Assembly: GCA_963757135.1 (NCBI GenBank)
Contig: CAVWQE010000008.1
Coordinates: forward strand, 62,001 to 126,000
Origin: Gp1-AA145 sp963757135
GTDB taxonomy: Bacteria; Acidobacteriota; Terriglobia; Terriglobales; Acidobacteriaceae
Length of the DNA: 64,000 nucleotides
Reading direction: 5' to 3'
Below are positions 1 through 8,692 of the stretch, piece by piece (the first letter of the stretch is position 1; each line of letters starts with the position of its first letter). A program made the translations under genes and the position numbers. The notes beneath the pieces are model-generated. The model was given only the letters and a program-made list of their open reading frames with translations. It was not told where the DNA came from and did no database searches.

Positions 1-692
1 ATCCCGTTTAGACCGACTGATTCCTCGTCAGCCAAAGAACGCTTGCTGAAGCTGCGGTTGTTTTCAAAAGGCACACGCTTGGCGCACAATCGAGTGCCAC
101 ATCTTGAATAACGCAGCCCGATCGAAGCCTCTCCACCTCCCCCTGCGGGAGCTTCCAAAGGTTTCTATCGCGAGTGTGGAAATGCGGAGCGATAGATGAT
201 CATCTAGATGGGTGGTGCGGACAACAGCGGACCCTGCCTCATTTGCCCGCTTGTAAAAATTAAGACGGGCGGGAGCAAGGAGGGCAAATCACCCGCCCGT
301 TTAATTTAGTCCTCGCCGCGCTCGCCTAGCCAGGAGTCCGCCACGAGGGCCCGGTTGTGGATGCAAACTCACCGCTTTTTTTCGATGAGCTGAAGTAAGG
401 ATGCGACAGCGCGCGATTTTTAACAGCTGTCAATTTTGCCAGATAATGAGGGGTCTCTACCGCCGCGCGCGGGCCTTGTGTCCCTTCTCTACTGAAGCCC
501 ATTTAAGACTATGCTGGATATGTGACCGCATCGAAAAAAGCAGAGATCGTGAAGCGTTTGGACGCGATGCGGGAAGCTGCACGTCTGGCCATCTCAGATT
601 TCGAGTTTGCCCGTTAGTGATCAGTTTTCTGGAATGCCATCCTCCGGAGTTGCTCAATTAAGTTGTGCTCATTTTTGTGGGATGCGGTCACT
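1..692. other. Leading stretch without a supported gene
   Basis: I find no convincing gene in this stretch. Short overlapping frames between 401 and 661 exist on both strands but have no good ribosome binding site, no recognisable motif and no protein-like composition. The only clear structure is the hairpin at 265-300, listed separately. The stretch may include the 3' flank of a gene lying before the window. Confidence 0.5.
265..300 (+). terminator. GC-rich hairpin followed by an A/T tail
   Basis: A perfect 9-bp inverted repeat, ACGGGCGGG (265-273) and CCCGCCCGT (292-300), is followed by TTTAATTTAG. This is the shape of an intrinsic terminator reading rightwards. The 18-nt loop is long and no upstream gene is visible in the window, so the role is inferred. 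Confidence 0.45.
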
Positions 693-1031
693 TTAGAGCG
701 CCGCGGCACCTCTCTCTTGATTACGGATACGGATGGCGTCGTCTATGTTGGAAAGAAAGATTTTTCCGTCGCCAATCTTTCCTGTGGCAGCTGTCTTGAT
801 GATGGCCGCCACTGCCTGCTCAACAAGATTGTCGGGCAAAACGACCTCAACTTTGATCTTGGGCAGAAGGTCCACCGCGTACTCCTGTCCCCGATACACT
901 TCCGTGTGACCCTTCTGACGTCCGTGACCTCGCGCCTCCAGGATGGTCATACCCGTGGCGCCTAACTCGATGAGAACGTCCTTGATCGCTTCCAGTTTCG
1001 CCGGCTGAATGATGGCTTCAATTTTCGTCAT
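693..1031 (-). CDS. glnK: Nitrogen regulatory protein P-II
   Basis: This is a PII signal protein of 112 residues, the usual family length. PII trimers sense 2-oxoglutarate and ATP/ADP and control ammonium uptake. The T-loop segment GHTEVYRGQEYAVD carries the tyrosine (second Y) equivalent to the uridylylated Tyr51 of enterobacterial PII. The C-terminal signature TGKIGDGKIF is intact. The ATG at 1031 is chosen because AGGAGG lies directly upstream; a longer frame to 1052 would begin with TTG. It sits 54 bp downstream of amtB on the same strand, the classic amtB-glnK arrangement in which GlnK plugs AmtB when nitrogen is plentiful. The name glnK rather than glnB rests on that linkage. Confidence 0.95.
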   Translation of the reverse strand: MTKIEAIIQPAKLEAIKDVLIELGATGMTILEARGHGRQKGHTEVYRGQEYAVDLLPKIKVEVVLPDNLVEQAVAAIIKTAATGKIGDGKIFLSNIDDAIRIRNQERGAAAL

Positions 1032-1085
1032 TGTGTCCTCCTGGACTGGCAAATGGTTGACAACTTCTTCTTCGTGGTTCTCGTT

Positions 1086-2507
1086 TCAGGCCTCCATGAT
1101 GTAGCCTTCTTCGCCGTGCAGCGCCAAGTCCAGTCCTTCGACCTCCTGTTCCGGACTGACCCGCAGGCCGAGCAATACATCGCAGACCTTCAAAATAGCG
1201 AGAGTCCCGATGATGGCGAGCGCCCATGCAATGCCAGTCCCTATGAGCTGATTTACGATCTGGCCGGCGTGACCATCCACCAAGCCGAGCGGGAGCGGAT
1301 TTCCCGAGCTGTCCTTCAATCCATTGTTGACCCCATTCGTGGCAAACACACCGGTGAGGATCGCGCCCAGCGTTCCGCCTGCACCGTGAACACCAAAAGC
1401 ATCTAGAGAATCGTCATAACCAAATTTTCGTTTCACTGTCGTCACCATGAAATAACAAACGATTCCTGCCAAAAACCCGATCAGCATCGCCGGCATCGGT
1501 TTCACGAACCCGGAGGCCGGTGTGATTGCCACCAGCCCAGCCACGCTACCCGAGACGCCGCCCAGGACACTTGGCTTTCCCAGTTTGAGCCACTCCGCCA
1601 ACAACCAACCGAGAGCGGCGGTGGCGGCGGCAAAATGAGTCGCCACGAATGCGCTTGTAGCTAACCCAGACGCAGCCAGAGCGCTGCCGGCATTGAAGCC
1701 GAACCAGCCAACCCACAGGAGGCAAGCGCCAATGAAGCTGAGCACCACACTGTGTGGTTTCATACCGGTGGGAAAGCCCAGGCGCTTGCCAAGATAAAGC
1801 GCGCAAACCAACGCAGACACCCCGGAAGTGACGTGGACGACAGTGCCTCCGGCGAAATCGAAGCATGGAAATCGGCCGCCCAGGAAAGCGTTCAGCAGAC
1901 CTCCCTTGCCCCAGACCATGTGCGCCATCGGGAAGTACACCAACAGGGACCAAAGCACCATAAACAGAAGCATGGCCTTGAACTTCATGCGCTCCGCGAA
2001 GGCGCCAGTAATCAGCGCGGGGGTGATAATTGCAAACATGAGCTGATAAATCATGAAGGTCTGCTGTGGGATCGTGCCCGCGTAGTCCACATTGGGGGCA
2101 CTGTCTACGCCGTTCAAGAAGAGGTATCGCAGACCACCGATAAAGGAGGTTCCCTCGCCAAATGCCAAACTGTAGCCAACCACTCCCCAAAGTACGGTGA
2201 TGACGGCCATCAGAACAAAGCTTTGCATCATGGTGCCGAGAACATTCTTCTTGCGAACCAGTCCGCCGTAAAAAAGCGCCAATCCCGGACCGGTCATCAT
2301 TAGTACCAGCGCGGCGCTGGTGAGCATCCACGCATTGTCGCCGGCACTTTGCGCCGCCTTATTAGCGGCGTCTAGAGATTCCAGGTCAGTTGCTTGCGCC
2401 AGCACCGGTATAAGAAATAGGAGACCGGAAAAGGTAAGTATTAAGAGCCTCCGCGTCCGAATGGATTGGACACGTGTCGAAAAAACGCACGCTCTCTCAG
2501 TCAGCAT
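1086..2507 (-). CDS. amtB: Ammonium transporter Amt
   Basis: This is a membrane ammonium channel of 473 residues. An N-terminal signal-like hydrophobic stretch (LLILTFSGLLFLIPVLAQA) is followed by about eleven membrane segments. Family hallmarks visible are GPGLALFYGGLVRKKN near the N-terminus, the first pore histidine in GGTVVHVTSG and the second in DAFGVHGAGG. The ATG at 2507 is preceded by GAGGAG at ideal spacing; the longer frame would start with TTG at 2552. It is cotranscribed with glnK downstream. Regulation through nitrogen status is expected from the family. I looked for a sigma-54 site upstream and found only a poorly spaced match. Confidence 0.95.
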   Translation of the reverse strand: MLTERACVFSTRVQSIRTRRLLILTFSGLLFLIPVLAQATDLESLDAANKAAQSAGDNAWMLTSAALVLMMTGPGLALFYGGLVRKKNVLGTMMQSFVLMAVITVLWGVVGYSLAFGEGTSFIGGLRYLFLNGVDSAPNVDYAGTIPQQTFMIYQLMFAIITPALITGAFAERMKFKAMLLFMVLWSLLVYFPMAHMVWGKGGLLNAFLGGRFPCFDFAGGTVVHVTSGVSALVCALYLGKRLGFPTGMKPHSVVLSFIGACLLWVGWFGFNAGSALAASGLATSAFVATHFAAATAALGWLLAEWLKLGKPSVLGGVSGSVAGLVAITPASGFVKPMPAMLIGFLAGIVCYFMVTTVKRKFGYDDSLDAFGVHGAGGTLGAILTGVFATNGVNNGLKDSSGNPLPLGLVDGHAGQIVNQLIGTGIAWALAIIGTLAILKVCDVLLGLRVSPEQEVEGLDLALHGEEGYIMEA

Positions 2508-3395
2508 CTTATTCTCCTCGATTAGGTCCTTGAATTTGCGCGGAAGTGGCAAAGGGGTTCCCAGAGACTAGACGCAATTAGGAACACCAAGACATTCCAT
2601 TCACCTGCTGGTCTATCTGAGCAGGCAGTAACTCTGGAAATTATCCTAAGTCGGAAGAGAAGGAGGAGAGCGCCCGAATCCCATCGAAAAGCAGCGAGGA
2701 AGAAAACCTACGTGTGGCGCAGAAAACCGAAGCCATGTCTCGCGAAGGCCGAGGGTTGCACCTCTGGCGGCAGTGACGGCCCTTACCCGCTTCTTGTTGA
2801 AAGCGACGTTGGTTTGCAGCTTGTGGGGACGGGCTTCCAGGAAAATGGATCCGGACATTACTCCCGAAAAGATGTCGGCAGAACGAGGCGTATCTCGCCC
2901 AGGTTGCTGTGATCCAACAGTGGAGGCAGGCGTGACCACAGCCCCCAGGACAAGACAAGCGACGAGTGCTAGAGCGGGAAAGAACGGCTGCGGAGCTAGT
3001 GGCTGATAATCCAATGTCTGAAACCGCGATAAATTATGCCGCGACGAACAAGCAATGCCTAATTCATAGTTTTTATGAAGGCAATTCAGAACCCTTATCA
3101 ACGTCACGTCAACAAAATCAGCGGCCCGGTTCTTCGCCGAAGATGCGGATTTCATACATATCAGCCAGGATTCGAGCTGAGCCTGGGGAAAGCGCCTGGT
3201 TTCGGGTAGTCCCTTATCGCGGCGTTCTTCTTGCTGATTCTTGCTATTTGGCTCGTTAACAAATATGCCAGGGTAACGCCATGAACGCCAGAGGCGGCTC
3301 AATGAGCGCTATAAGGATTTTTTGTCAATCACGCCTGCGCTAACGAGTTGCAAGCAGCATCTATCATTGTGTGAATCATGTCTAGGAGGTCGCCT
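2508..3395. other. Intergenic region upstream of amtB
   Basis: This 0.9-kb stretch separates the divergent amtB and the TonB-C gene. A 218-codon minus-strand frame (2646-3302) is open and contains a signal-like patch, but I see no known domain, no ribosome binding site and an odd composition, so I do not call it. The 32-bp dispersed motif at 3299 lies inside this stretch. Confidence 0.4.
3299..3330 (+). repeat. Dispersed 32-bp intergenic motif, copy 1
   Basis: The copy begins TCAATGAGCGCTAT, continues with GGATTT and ends GTCAATC. It lies 66 bp upstream of the TonB-C gene at 3396. Related copies occur at 4855, 5725 and 6216, always 5' of a gene. Confidence 0.6.
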
Positions 3396-4241
3396 ATGCT
3401 TCTTGCACGATGCATCACCACTATTGCAGCTACGCTTCTCTTGATGATGTTCGTTCAGCCAGGGGCACTGGCTCAGCAGGATGCACCTTCTGCAGGTTGC
3501 CATGTTACGTTGCCTTCGCCGGATAACGGAGTTCCTTCGTCTTCTGTTCCTGCGATCAAGTTTGGGATTGGTACCGACGCGAGGGTAGCTGTTTTTGGAA
3601 GCGATCAACTGTGGACTGTGTTGCCGATCGATGGCACTTGGCGGGGATTTCTTCCAATTAAAGCTGGCGACTATGCCTACAGCAACAAGCTCCCTTGGGG
3701 AGGGACGTTTTCGTACAAAGATGGTCCGCTCACGGTGACAGGAAGACGACTCGATGGTCCAGCTCCTTCATTCACCGAGATTGAACCGATCTCGGGGGAA
3801 CGTGAATTCATGGGTGGCATTAACATCCCGGTATTTGGTTGTTGGGAAGTCACTGGACAGCTCAAGGATCACGAATTGCGATTTGTGGTTTGGGTTACAC
3901 CCGTTCAGCAGCAGAGTGCGCAAGTTTCGCAGGGACTCGAACCGAAGTCCGCACCGCACAAAGTACGCCTTAGCAGCGAAATCGAAGCGCAATCACTTGT
4001 CTATCGAGTTACGCCAGAAACCCCGCATGAAGCCAAAGTGGCAAACATTTCGGGCACGGTAGTTCTGGATGCCGTAATTGGAATTGACGGGCGCCCTCAT
4101 AAGCTGCGGTACGTCTCTGGCCCCACAATTCTTGCGCAAGCCGCAATAGACGCTGTCACATGGTGGCAATACCGAATTAATGAGCTAGATGTGGAAATCG
4201 ACACGACTATCCCAATTGAATTCCCGCCCAGCAGCGATTAG
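3396..4241 (+). CDS. Secreted protein with C-terminal TonB-like domain
   Basis: The 281-residue product starts with a clear signal peptide (MLLARCITTIAATLLLMMF, cleavage likely after GALA). The central part is unrecognised. Roughly the last 75 residues, from TPHEAKVANISGTVVL to the end, resemble a TonB C-terminal domain (pattern G-x-V-x-L-x-A-x-I-G-x-D-G, then an amphipathic helix with AIDAVTWWQYR). Such signal-peptide plus TonB-C proteins are common in Acidobacteria and need not be true energy transducers, since there is no N-terminal membrane anchor. The ATG at 3396 is chosen for its AGGAGG box. The gene stands alone, with a dispersed intergenic motif upstream. Confidence 0.75.
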   Translation: MLLARCITTIAATLLLMMFVQPGALAQQDAPSAGCHVTLPSPDNGVPSSSVPAIKFGIGTDARVAVFGSDQLWTVLPIDGTWRGFLPIKAGDYAYSNKLPWGGTFSYKDGPLTVTGRRLDGPAPSFTEIEPISGEREFMGGINIPVFGCWEVTGQLKDHELRFVVWVTPVQQQSAQVSQGLEPKSAPHKVRLSSEIEAQSLVYRVTPETPHEAKVANISGTVVLDAVIGIDGRPHKLRYVSGPTILAQAAIDAVTWWQYRINELDVEIDTTIPIEFPPSSD

Positions 4242-4290
4242 CGCCCCATGGTTTTTGAACACCAGGAGATGTTCACGAGAATCGAAACTT

Positions 4291-4782
4291 CTAGTTTTGC
4301 TGGAAAGCTTCGCGTAGCTTCGAAACCAGCTTCGGGTCAAGCGAGTGAAGGAACTGATTGCGGTGTTTGACGAAATATACGGATTTTCCCGCCCAGGTCC
4401 CAGAATAGGCCGGGGAACCCTGAAAACGGTACGTTGTGCATCCGCCCGTTTCACGCTGCTCAACCACCTTCAACTTGTCCCAAGATTGGGATGGGGACAG
4501 AAATAGGGCATCAAAATCACCCATATCAGTGTGGAAGAAAGCCGCCCCCAGTTGCCCCTCAAACATTTGCGCTTCCTTCGAAAGCAGTACACAACGGACT
4601 TGGATGTCATGCCTGTTGAGCGTTTTCGAAAGTCTCATCGCTTCTGCATGCGCAGGATCCGTGGGAGGCAGCCAGGCTTTTGGATCACAAGGACTATCCT
4701 GTGCCGAGGCGGGCGAAACCTGCATAACGACAAGGACGAAAAACAAAGGAAGTAAACGCAACATGCCTCCCACATGCGCCAT
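4291..4782 (-). CDS. Secreted hypothetical protein
   Basis: I do not recognise this family. The product of up to 163 residues has a signal peptide (LLPLFFVLVVMQVSPASA, then QDSPCDP), so it is exported and probably periplasmic. The mature part has three cysteines and no repeats. Two starts are possible: the ATG at 4782 or the ATG at 4764, which has GGGAGG too close to it; both retain the signal peptide. The gene converges on the TonB-C gene and carries a copy of the dispersed motif about 70 bp upstream. Confidence 0.6.
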   Translation of the reverse strand: MAHVGGMLRLLPLFFVLVVMQVSPASAQDSPCDPKAWLPPTDPAHAEAMRLSKTLNRHDIQVRCVLLSKEAQMFEGQLGAAFFHTDMGDFDALFLSPSQSWDKLKVVEQRETGGCTTYRFQGSPAYSGTWAGKSVYFVKHRNQFLHSLDPKLVSKLREAFQQN

Positions 4783-4854
4783 TCTAGACCAAATCTAAAT
4801 TGACGCTATCAGGCGATAGCGCAGGCTTGCGCCTTCCATTCGTTTTTTTCCGTG

Positions 4855-4886
4855 TCAATGAGCGCTATCGCGATTTATCGCCAACT
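4855..4886 (+). repeat. Dispersed 32-bp intergenic motif, copy 2
   Basis: TCAATGAGCGCTATCGCGAT is followed by TTATCGCCAACT, the best match to the consensus. It lies 5' of the secreted hypothetical gene (start 4782, minus strand). Another short inverted repeat, CGCTATC and GATAGCG, lies at about 4804-4821 between this copy and the gene. Confidence 0.6.
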
Positions 4887-4958
4887 AGCCAAGACTAAGG
4901 GAACTGCGACTGCTGCACGGCAGAGATCAATGGTTCGGCACGGCTCATCACAGTCCTT

Positions 4959-5351
4959 TCAGCAATTCATATCCGCAAAGGGCTCAGCCACGACTTGAAA
5001 GTCATCCTCATACACAACGTAACCAACCCGCTTTGCCTTCAAGGTGCACACGTGGACTCCGTGGCTTTCTAAAATAGTCACCAACTCGCGCACCACTGCC
5101 AGATGTTCGACGGCAGTGTCCTTGAACCAAGAGAGCGCACGATTCTTCTTTCGATAGAACGGGACCTTCGCCGCCGTAAACCGCGTAGGCCGCTCCAGAT
5201 TTTCATTGAACCACCAACGAACCATATCATGCTGTTCTTCCTCGTAATCATGGAGCTTCCCGACGTCACGCAGATAGCGGACAGCATGAAACACTCCGAG
5301 TGCGCGCTCGGAATCGTCGTCGATTTCGGAAACTACAAATCTCAAGTACAT
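4959..5351 (-). CDS. Hypothetical protein
   Basis: This soluble product of about 130 residues is not recognised. It begins MYLRFVVSEIDDDSERALGV and is rich in charged residues, with an internal WWFNENLERP segment. I prefer the ATG at 5351 because it gives the natural-looking N-terminus; the frame remains open to 5390 through a hairpin-rich stretch. No clear ribosome binding site is visible for either start. Its 5' end overlaps the 3' end of the broken SEC-C gene upstream on the same strand, suggesting the two were once translated together. Confidence 0.6.
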   Translation of the reverse strand: MYLRFVVSEIDDDSERALGVFHAVRYLRDVGKLHDYEEEQHDMVRWWFNENLERPTRFTAAKVPFYRKKNRALSWFKDTAVEHLAVVRELVTILESHGVHVCTLKAKRVGYVVYEDDFQVVAEPFADMNC

Positions 5352-5698
5352 AGGCGTACCCGTGCGCCGGGCATGGGTGCCCGGTGCCATTTTGCTGTTC
5401 TATTCGCGGAAAGAAGTAGTTGCGGCGGCTGCCGTCATAATGGCCTGACCGCATGCAGCACTTCTTGAAAGCAGCGTCTGGAGCCGCAGGGACAGAGGTC
5501 GTTACGACCGAGCTTCTCTACAAGCTCCTTGTCCCCGTGGACGATCCTATGACCGCGTTTGACTTGTGCTTCGGAGGGGAATCCCTTACGGCGCTTACTG
5601 CTCCGCGTGAAACGAGGAGTGATTGGCGAGTCCGTCTTGGTATTTCATTGGCGAAGCTCCTTGTGAGGAGATTTGATCTTAATCATGATTTCGCTCAT
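5266..5698 (-). pseudogene. SEC-C motif protein gene interrupted by in-frame TGA
   Basis: Read on the minus strand, an ATG at 5698 opens a frame of 17 codons (beginning MSEIMIKIKSPHKELRQ). It hits TGA at 5647-5645 and continues in the same frame for another 126 codons or so. That continuation contains GFPSEAQVKRGHRIVHGDKE and GRNDLCPCGSRRCFKKCC, an unmistakable SEC-C zinc-binding motif (C-x-C-x7-CC type, also found at the SecA C-terminus). No ATG, GTG or TTG exists in frame between the TGA and the SEC-C cysteines, so reinitiation is unlikely. A single C-to-T change in an arginine CGA codon would explain the stop. The far 3' part is less protein-like and may hold a further frameshift. Readthrough or a sequencing error are alternatives. 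Confidence 0.7.
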
Positions 5699-5724
5699 TG
5701 ACCAGACCAGGGGCCGGGACGCCC

Positions 5725-5755
5725 TCAATGAGTTCTATCGGATTTAACGTCAACC
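5725..5755 (+). repeat. Dispersed 32-bp intergenic motif, copy 3
   Basis: TCAATGAGTTCTATCGGATT is followed by TAACGTCAACC, one base shorter than the other copies. It ends 27 bp upstream of the ATG of the broken SEC-C gene (minus strand). Confidence 0.5.
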
Positions 5756-5780
5756 ATAAAACTGAAAAGGGAGGCGGCGT

Positions 5781-6131
5781 TTAGTACGTGAACGTGACGT
5801 ATGTCTTGCGCACGGTTTCCCGTACATCCCAGACCCCGCGGGAGTTGAGCGGGAAAAAGACAGCATCGCCCGCTCTTATCTCGATCGGTTGAGCGCCTTC
5901 CGGTGTGAAGAAGCAGTGACCAGCAACAAAATGGCACAACTCGGCCTGTTTCACCTGGCGGGACCACACCCCTGGCGTGCATTCCCACACGCCAGCCTCG
6001 ACTTGCTTATCCGGTAACGAAACAGCCTCGGAACACTTCAGTTGAGCGACAGGTTGGCCTACGGGCATAGCAACCGATCCCACGTTGGGAAGTGTCATTT
6101 TAGTCGCGTTCGAAATTAAAACAGGCTGCAT
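5781..6131 (-). CDS. Cupin-domain protein
   Basis: The 116-residue single-domain protein fits the small cupin_3 family (EutQ/ureidoglycine aminohydrolase-like fold). Visible features are GVWECTPGVWSRQV in the first half, the conserved ELCHFVAGHCFFTPEG segment and GDAVFFPLNSRGVWDVRETVRK towards the C-terminus, typical of cupins with a tryptophan- and glutamate-rich barrel. The substrate is unknown. The ATG at 6131 is chosen because GGGAGAG precedes it; the frame is open to 6194 without a ribosome binding site. It is a single gene with a copy of the dispersed motif about 85 bp upstream. Confidence 0.8.
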   Translation of the reverse strand: MQPVLISNATKMTLPNVGSVAMPVGQPVAQLKCSEAVSLPDKQVEAGVWECTPGVWSRQVKQAELCHFVAGHCFFTPEGAQPIEIRAGDAVFFPLNSRGVWDVRETVRKTYVTFTY

Positions 6132-6215
6132 AATCGAACTCTCCCTGAATAGAAGAACTGGTCTCCCAAGGCTAAACCAACGTAGCCCTCTCAAGCGATT
6201 AGACTCAGAACGTGG

Positions 6216-6247
6216 TTAATGAGCGTTATGACGATTTTGCGCCAACT
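6216..6247 (+). repeat. Dispersed 32-bp intergenic motif, copy 4
   Basis: TTAATGAGCGTTATGACGAT is followed by TTTGCGCCAACT. It lies between the PQQ dehydrogenase 3' end and the cupin gene, 85 bp 5' of the cupin start. Confidence 0.6.
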
Positions 6248-6321
6248 GACGTTTGTGCGATTCGCGATCTTAATCAGCATTCAATTGACTTGCCCTATCT
6301 CTCAAACCTTCACTCGAAACG

Positions 6322-8208
6322 CTACTGCGGCAGAGCAAACGCCACAACTTCGTCGGAAGTCTTTCCTTGAAAGAAGCCGCCTCCTCCTGCGGCAATGACT
6401 ACAAATTGTTTGCGAGTCTTTTTTCCTAGATAGGTCACGGGGGCAGCGTGTGCGCTAGCGGCCAATTCTGCCACCCACAGTTGCTTTCCAGTTTGCGAGT
6501 CGAAAGCCCGGAAATGGCTATCTGTCGCCGCCCCGATAAATACCAGGCCCCCGGCCGTGACGATGGAGCCCCCCAGATTTGGCGCGCCGGTATCGCTGTT
6601 CAGACCAGCGACCATACCTAGCGGCACTTTCCACACGATCTCGCCCTTATTCACATCGACGGCATTCAATGTCCCCCATGGAGGCTTCTGGCACGGCCAC
6701 TGATTCTGGTCCCAGAACCGGGCGTATTCTCCTCCGTTGGAGCCACGCCGGTAGGGGAGGGGCGCTCCTGCTGGCTGCGGCTCCATTGCACCTGCCGCTC
6801 CCAACTCATTGACGTTTACAAATAAGTACCCCAACTCGGGATCAAACGATCCACCTGACCATGTCGCTCCCCCTAACGTACCCGGCACGACCAGCGTCTG
6901 CTTCAGCCCATACGGCGTGTACATGCCACGACTCTCGAGTGAATGAAATAATTTCGCACAATAATGATGAGACTCCGGAGTAACCGTAGTGACATCGGTT
7001 TCACCCAACCGTTGGCGCACTAGTGGCGGCGGTTTGCTGGGAAATGGCTGTGTCGGCCAAGCCGCCTCGCCGGTCACATCGCTCTCTGGAACCGGGCGCT
7101 CCTCCACTGGAAACAGAGGCCTTCCCGTGACCCGGTCGAAAATGAAGACAAATCCCATTTTCGTAACCTCGGCAACGGCCGGCACGGATTGGCCATTCTG
7201 GTGCACAGTGACCAGCGTGGGTTGTGCCGGCAAGTCGTAATCCCAAAGGTCGTGGTGCACCATTTGGAAGTACCACACCAATTTTCCTGTCGAGGCTTGC
7301 AATGCTACCAACGAGTTCGCGAACAAATCCTGGCCCTTGCGATCACCGCCATAAAAATCGTAGGAAGGTGAACCAATCGGCAAAAAGACCAAGTCGCGCT
7401 CGACGTCGACGCTCATGCTGGACCACACATTGGCGCCGGTTCTACTCCTCCACGCTTCCTTTGCCCAAGTCTCGTGTCCGGTTTCTCCAGGACCCGGAAT
7501 GGTATGAAATGTCCATGCCAGTTTCCCGGTACGAACATTAAACGCGCGTACCGCTCCGCTTGGCCCCCTCGCGGGGTATTCCGGAACCGCAGCTCCCGTA
7601 ATCACCAGGTCTTTGAAGATCGCGGGCGGCGACGTGACAGCGTACTCCGCCCTTGGGAATTCATCCGCGACTCCCGCACGGAGATTCACTACGCCATTGG
7701 TGCCAAACCCCTGACAAGTCTTTCCATTCTTCGCATCCAGGCAGATCATGCGTCCGTCAAACGTCCCATACAAGATGCGCCGATCATCTCCTGTTTCGCT
7801 CTGCCAGTACGCAACGCCGCGGTGCTGGAAAAACTCTCGCTTGGCGCGACCAGCTTGTGGGTCGAACTGCCAGATTTCCCGACCCGTTTCGGCATCCAAT
7901 GCGATCACCCGGTTTGAGGGCGTTGAAAGATAAAGCGTTCCATCCACAACCAGCGGTGTCGTTTCAAATGGCGCAACTTGATGGCGGTCGGTTTCGTTTT
8001 CACGATTGACTTCGCCGGTGTGGTACGTCCATGCGCGTTTCAGAGTACCAACATTTTCACGGTCGATCTGTCGCAGGGAAGAGAAGCGCGTGCCCCCGGC
8101 ATCGCCTCCATAGAATTGCCACTCCTGACCCCATCCGCCGCTGGAAACCAACAAAAGAAGCAACAACGCTGCTGATCTTCTCGTCATTGTGGAGGGGTAT
8201 TCTGTCAC
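6322..8208 (-). CDS. PQQ-dependent dehydrogenase (quinoprotein)
   Basis: This periplasmic quinoprotein alcohol/glucose-type dehydrogenase has up to 628 residues, about the usual length of the membrane-free family. A signal peptide (SAALLLLLLVSSGGWGQ) precedes the propeller. Repeated PQQ-blade signatures are visible, for example GRMICLDAKNGKT, GAVRAFNVRTGKLAWTF, NSLVALQASTGKLVWYF and FRAFDSQTGKQLWV, and GGGGFFQGKTSDEVVAF near the C-terminus. The closest class is the glucose/polyol type (long N-terminal WxxYGGDAGGTRFS segment). No PQQ biosynthesis genes or cytochrome partner are seen nearby. Starts at 8208 or 8187 both lack a Shine-Dalgarno box. The electron acceptor and substrate are not determined. 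Confidence 0.85.
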   Translation of the reverse strand: MTEYPSTMTRRSAALLLLLLVSSGGWGQEWQFYGGDAGGTRFSSLRQIDRENVGTLKRAWTYHTGEVNRENETDRHQVAPFETTPLVVDGTLYLSTPSNRVIALDAETGREIWQFDPQAGRAKREFFQHRGVAYWQSETGDDRRILYGTFDGRMICLDAKNGKTCQGFGTNGVVNLRAGVADEFPRAEYAVTSPPAIFKDLVITGAAVPEYPARGPSGAVRAFNVRTGKLAWTFHTIPGPGETGHETWAKEAWRSRTGANVWSSMSVDVERDLVFLPIGSPSYDFYGGDRKGQDLFANSLVALQASTGKLVWYFQMVHHDLWDYDLPAQPTLVTVHQNGQSVPAVAEVTKMGFVFIFDRVTGRPLFPVEERPVPESDVTGEAAWPTQPFPSKPPPLVRQRLGETDVTTVTPESHHYCAKLFHSLESRGMYTPYGLKQTLVVPGTLGGATWSGGSFDPELGYLFVNVNELGAAGAMEPQPAGAPLPYRRGSNGGEYARFWDQNQWPCQKPPWGTLNAVDVNKGEIVWKVPLGMVAGLNSDTGAPNLGGSIVTAGGLVFIGAATDSHFRAFDSQTGKQLWVAELAASAHAAPVTYLGKKTRKQFVVIAAGGGGFFQGKTSDEVVAFALPQ

Positions 8209-8692
8209 AGAGTTTCTAACTCGTAAAGGTCAGGTCTTGGATCGCCTAAATACAGTCCCAGGGGCTATTGGTCTGCGATTCGCGAACCGTAGGGCAGCAA
8301 GGTTGGCGTTAAACCCGATTGCACTCAATGAGTGCTGGCGCCCTGTTAGCAACACTTGGCCCAGATCAGCGTGGACTTCCGAGGAACAGGCGGGGCTAAT
8401 AAAGCGGAAAGCAAATTGAGGCACAGGCATGATGCTCCATCGGTTAGCAGGATTCTTGGCATGGTACGGTGGGCCTGTTCCTTTTGTACCTGGCTGATGT
8501 CGGCGAGAACAAACGTTATCGATGTCGGCTCGGATTACCGCGCTTACTGCTGCATGGAATCTTCCTGCTGCCGATTACTGCCTTGCCCGCGATCTATATT
8601 CCGTGGTGTCCGATTTGCTAGGAAAACTTCAAACTGACCCACTACCTCGCCTAGACAGCCGTTGCAGAGGGAAATTTGGCTCGCTGGTCTGC
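8209..8692. other. Intergenic gap between PQQ dehydrogenase and GH20
   Basis: No gene is supported here. At 8324 the sequence TCAATGAGTGCT looks like the first part of a diverged fifth copy of the dispersed intergenic motif, 116-137 bp 5' of the dehydrogenase start. Otherwise I see nothing. Confidence 0.4.

Noticed and set aside
1546..2331. 261-codon minus-strand frame within amtB
   Set aside because: Out-of-frame shadow of the ammonium transporter gene.
2580..2600. Possible sigma-54 site upstream of amtB (TTGG ... TTGC on the minus strand)
   Set aside because: The GG and GC pairs are separated by 11 bp instead of 10 and the rest of the consensus is weak.
2646..3302. 218-codon minus-strand frame with a signal-like patch
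   Set aside because: No Shine-Dalgarno site, no recognisable family, mixed composition and a poor N-terminus. It could be a decayed gene, but I cannot support it.
5453..5701. 82-codon plus-strand frame
   Set aside because: It lies opposite the SEC-C coding stretch, whose motif is certain on the minus strand.
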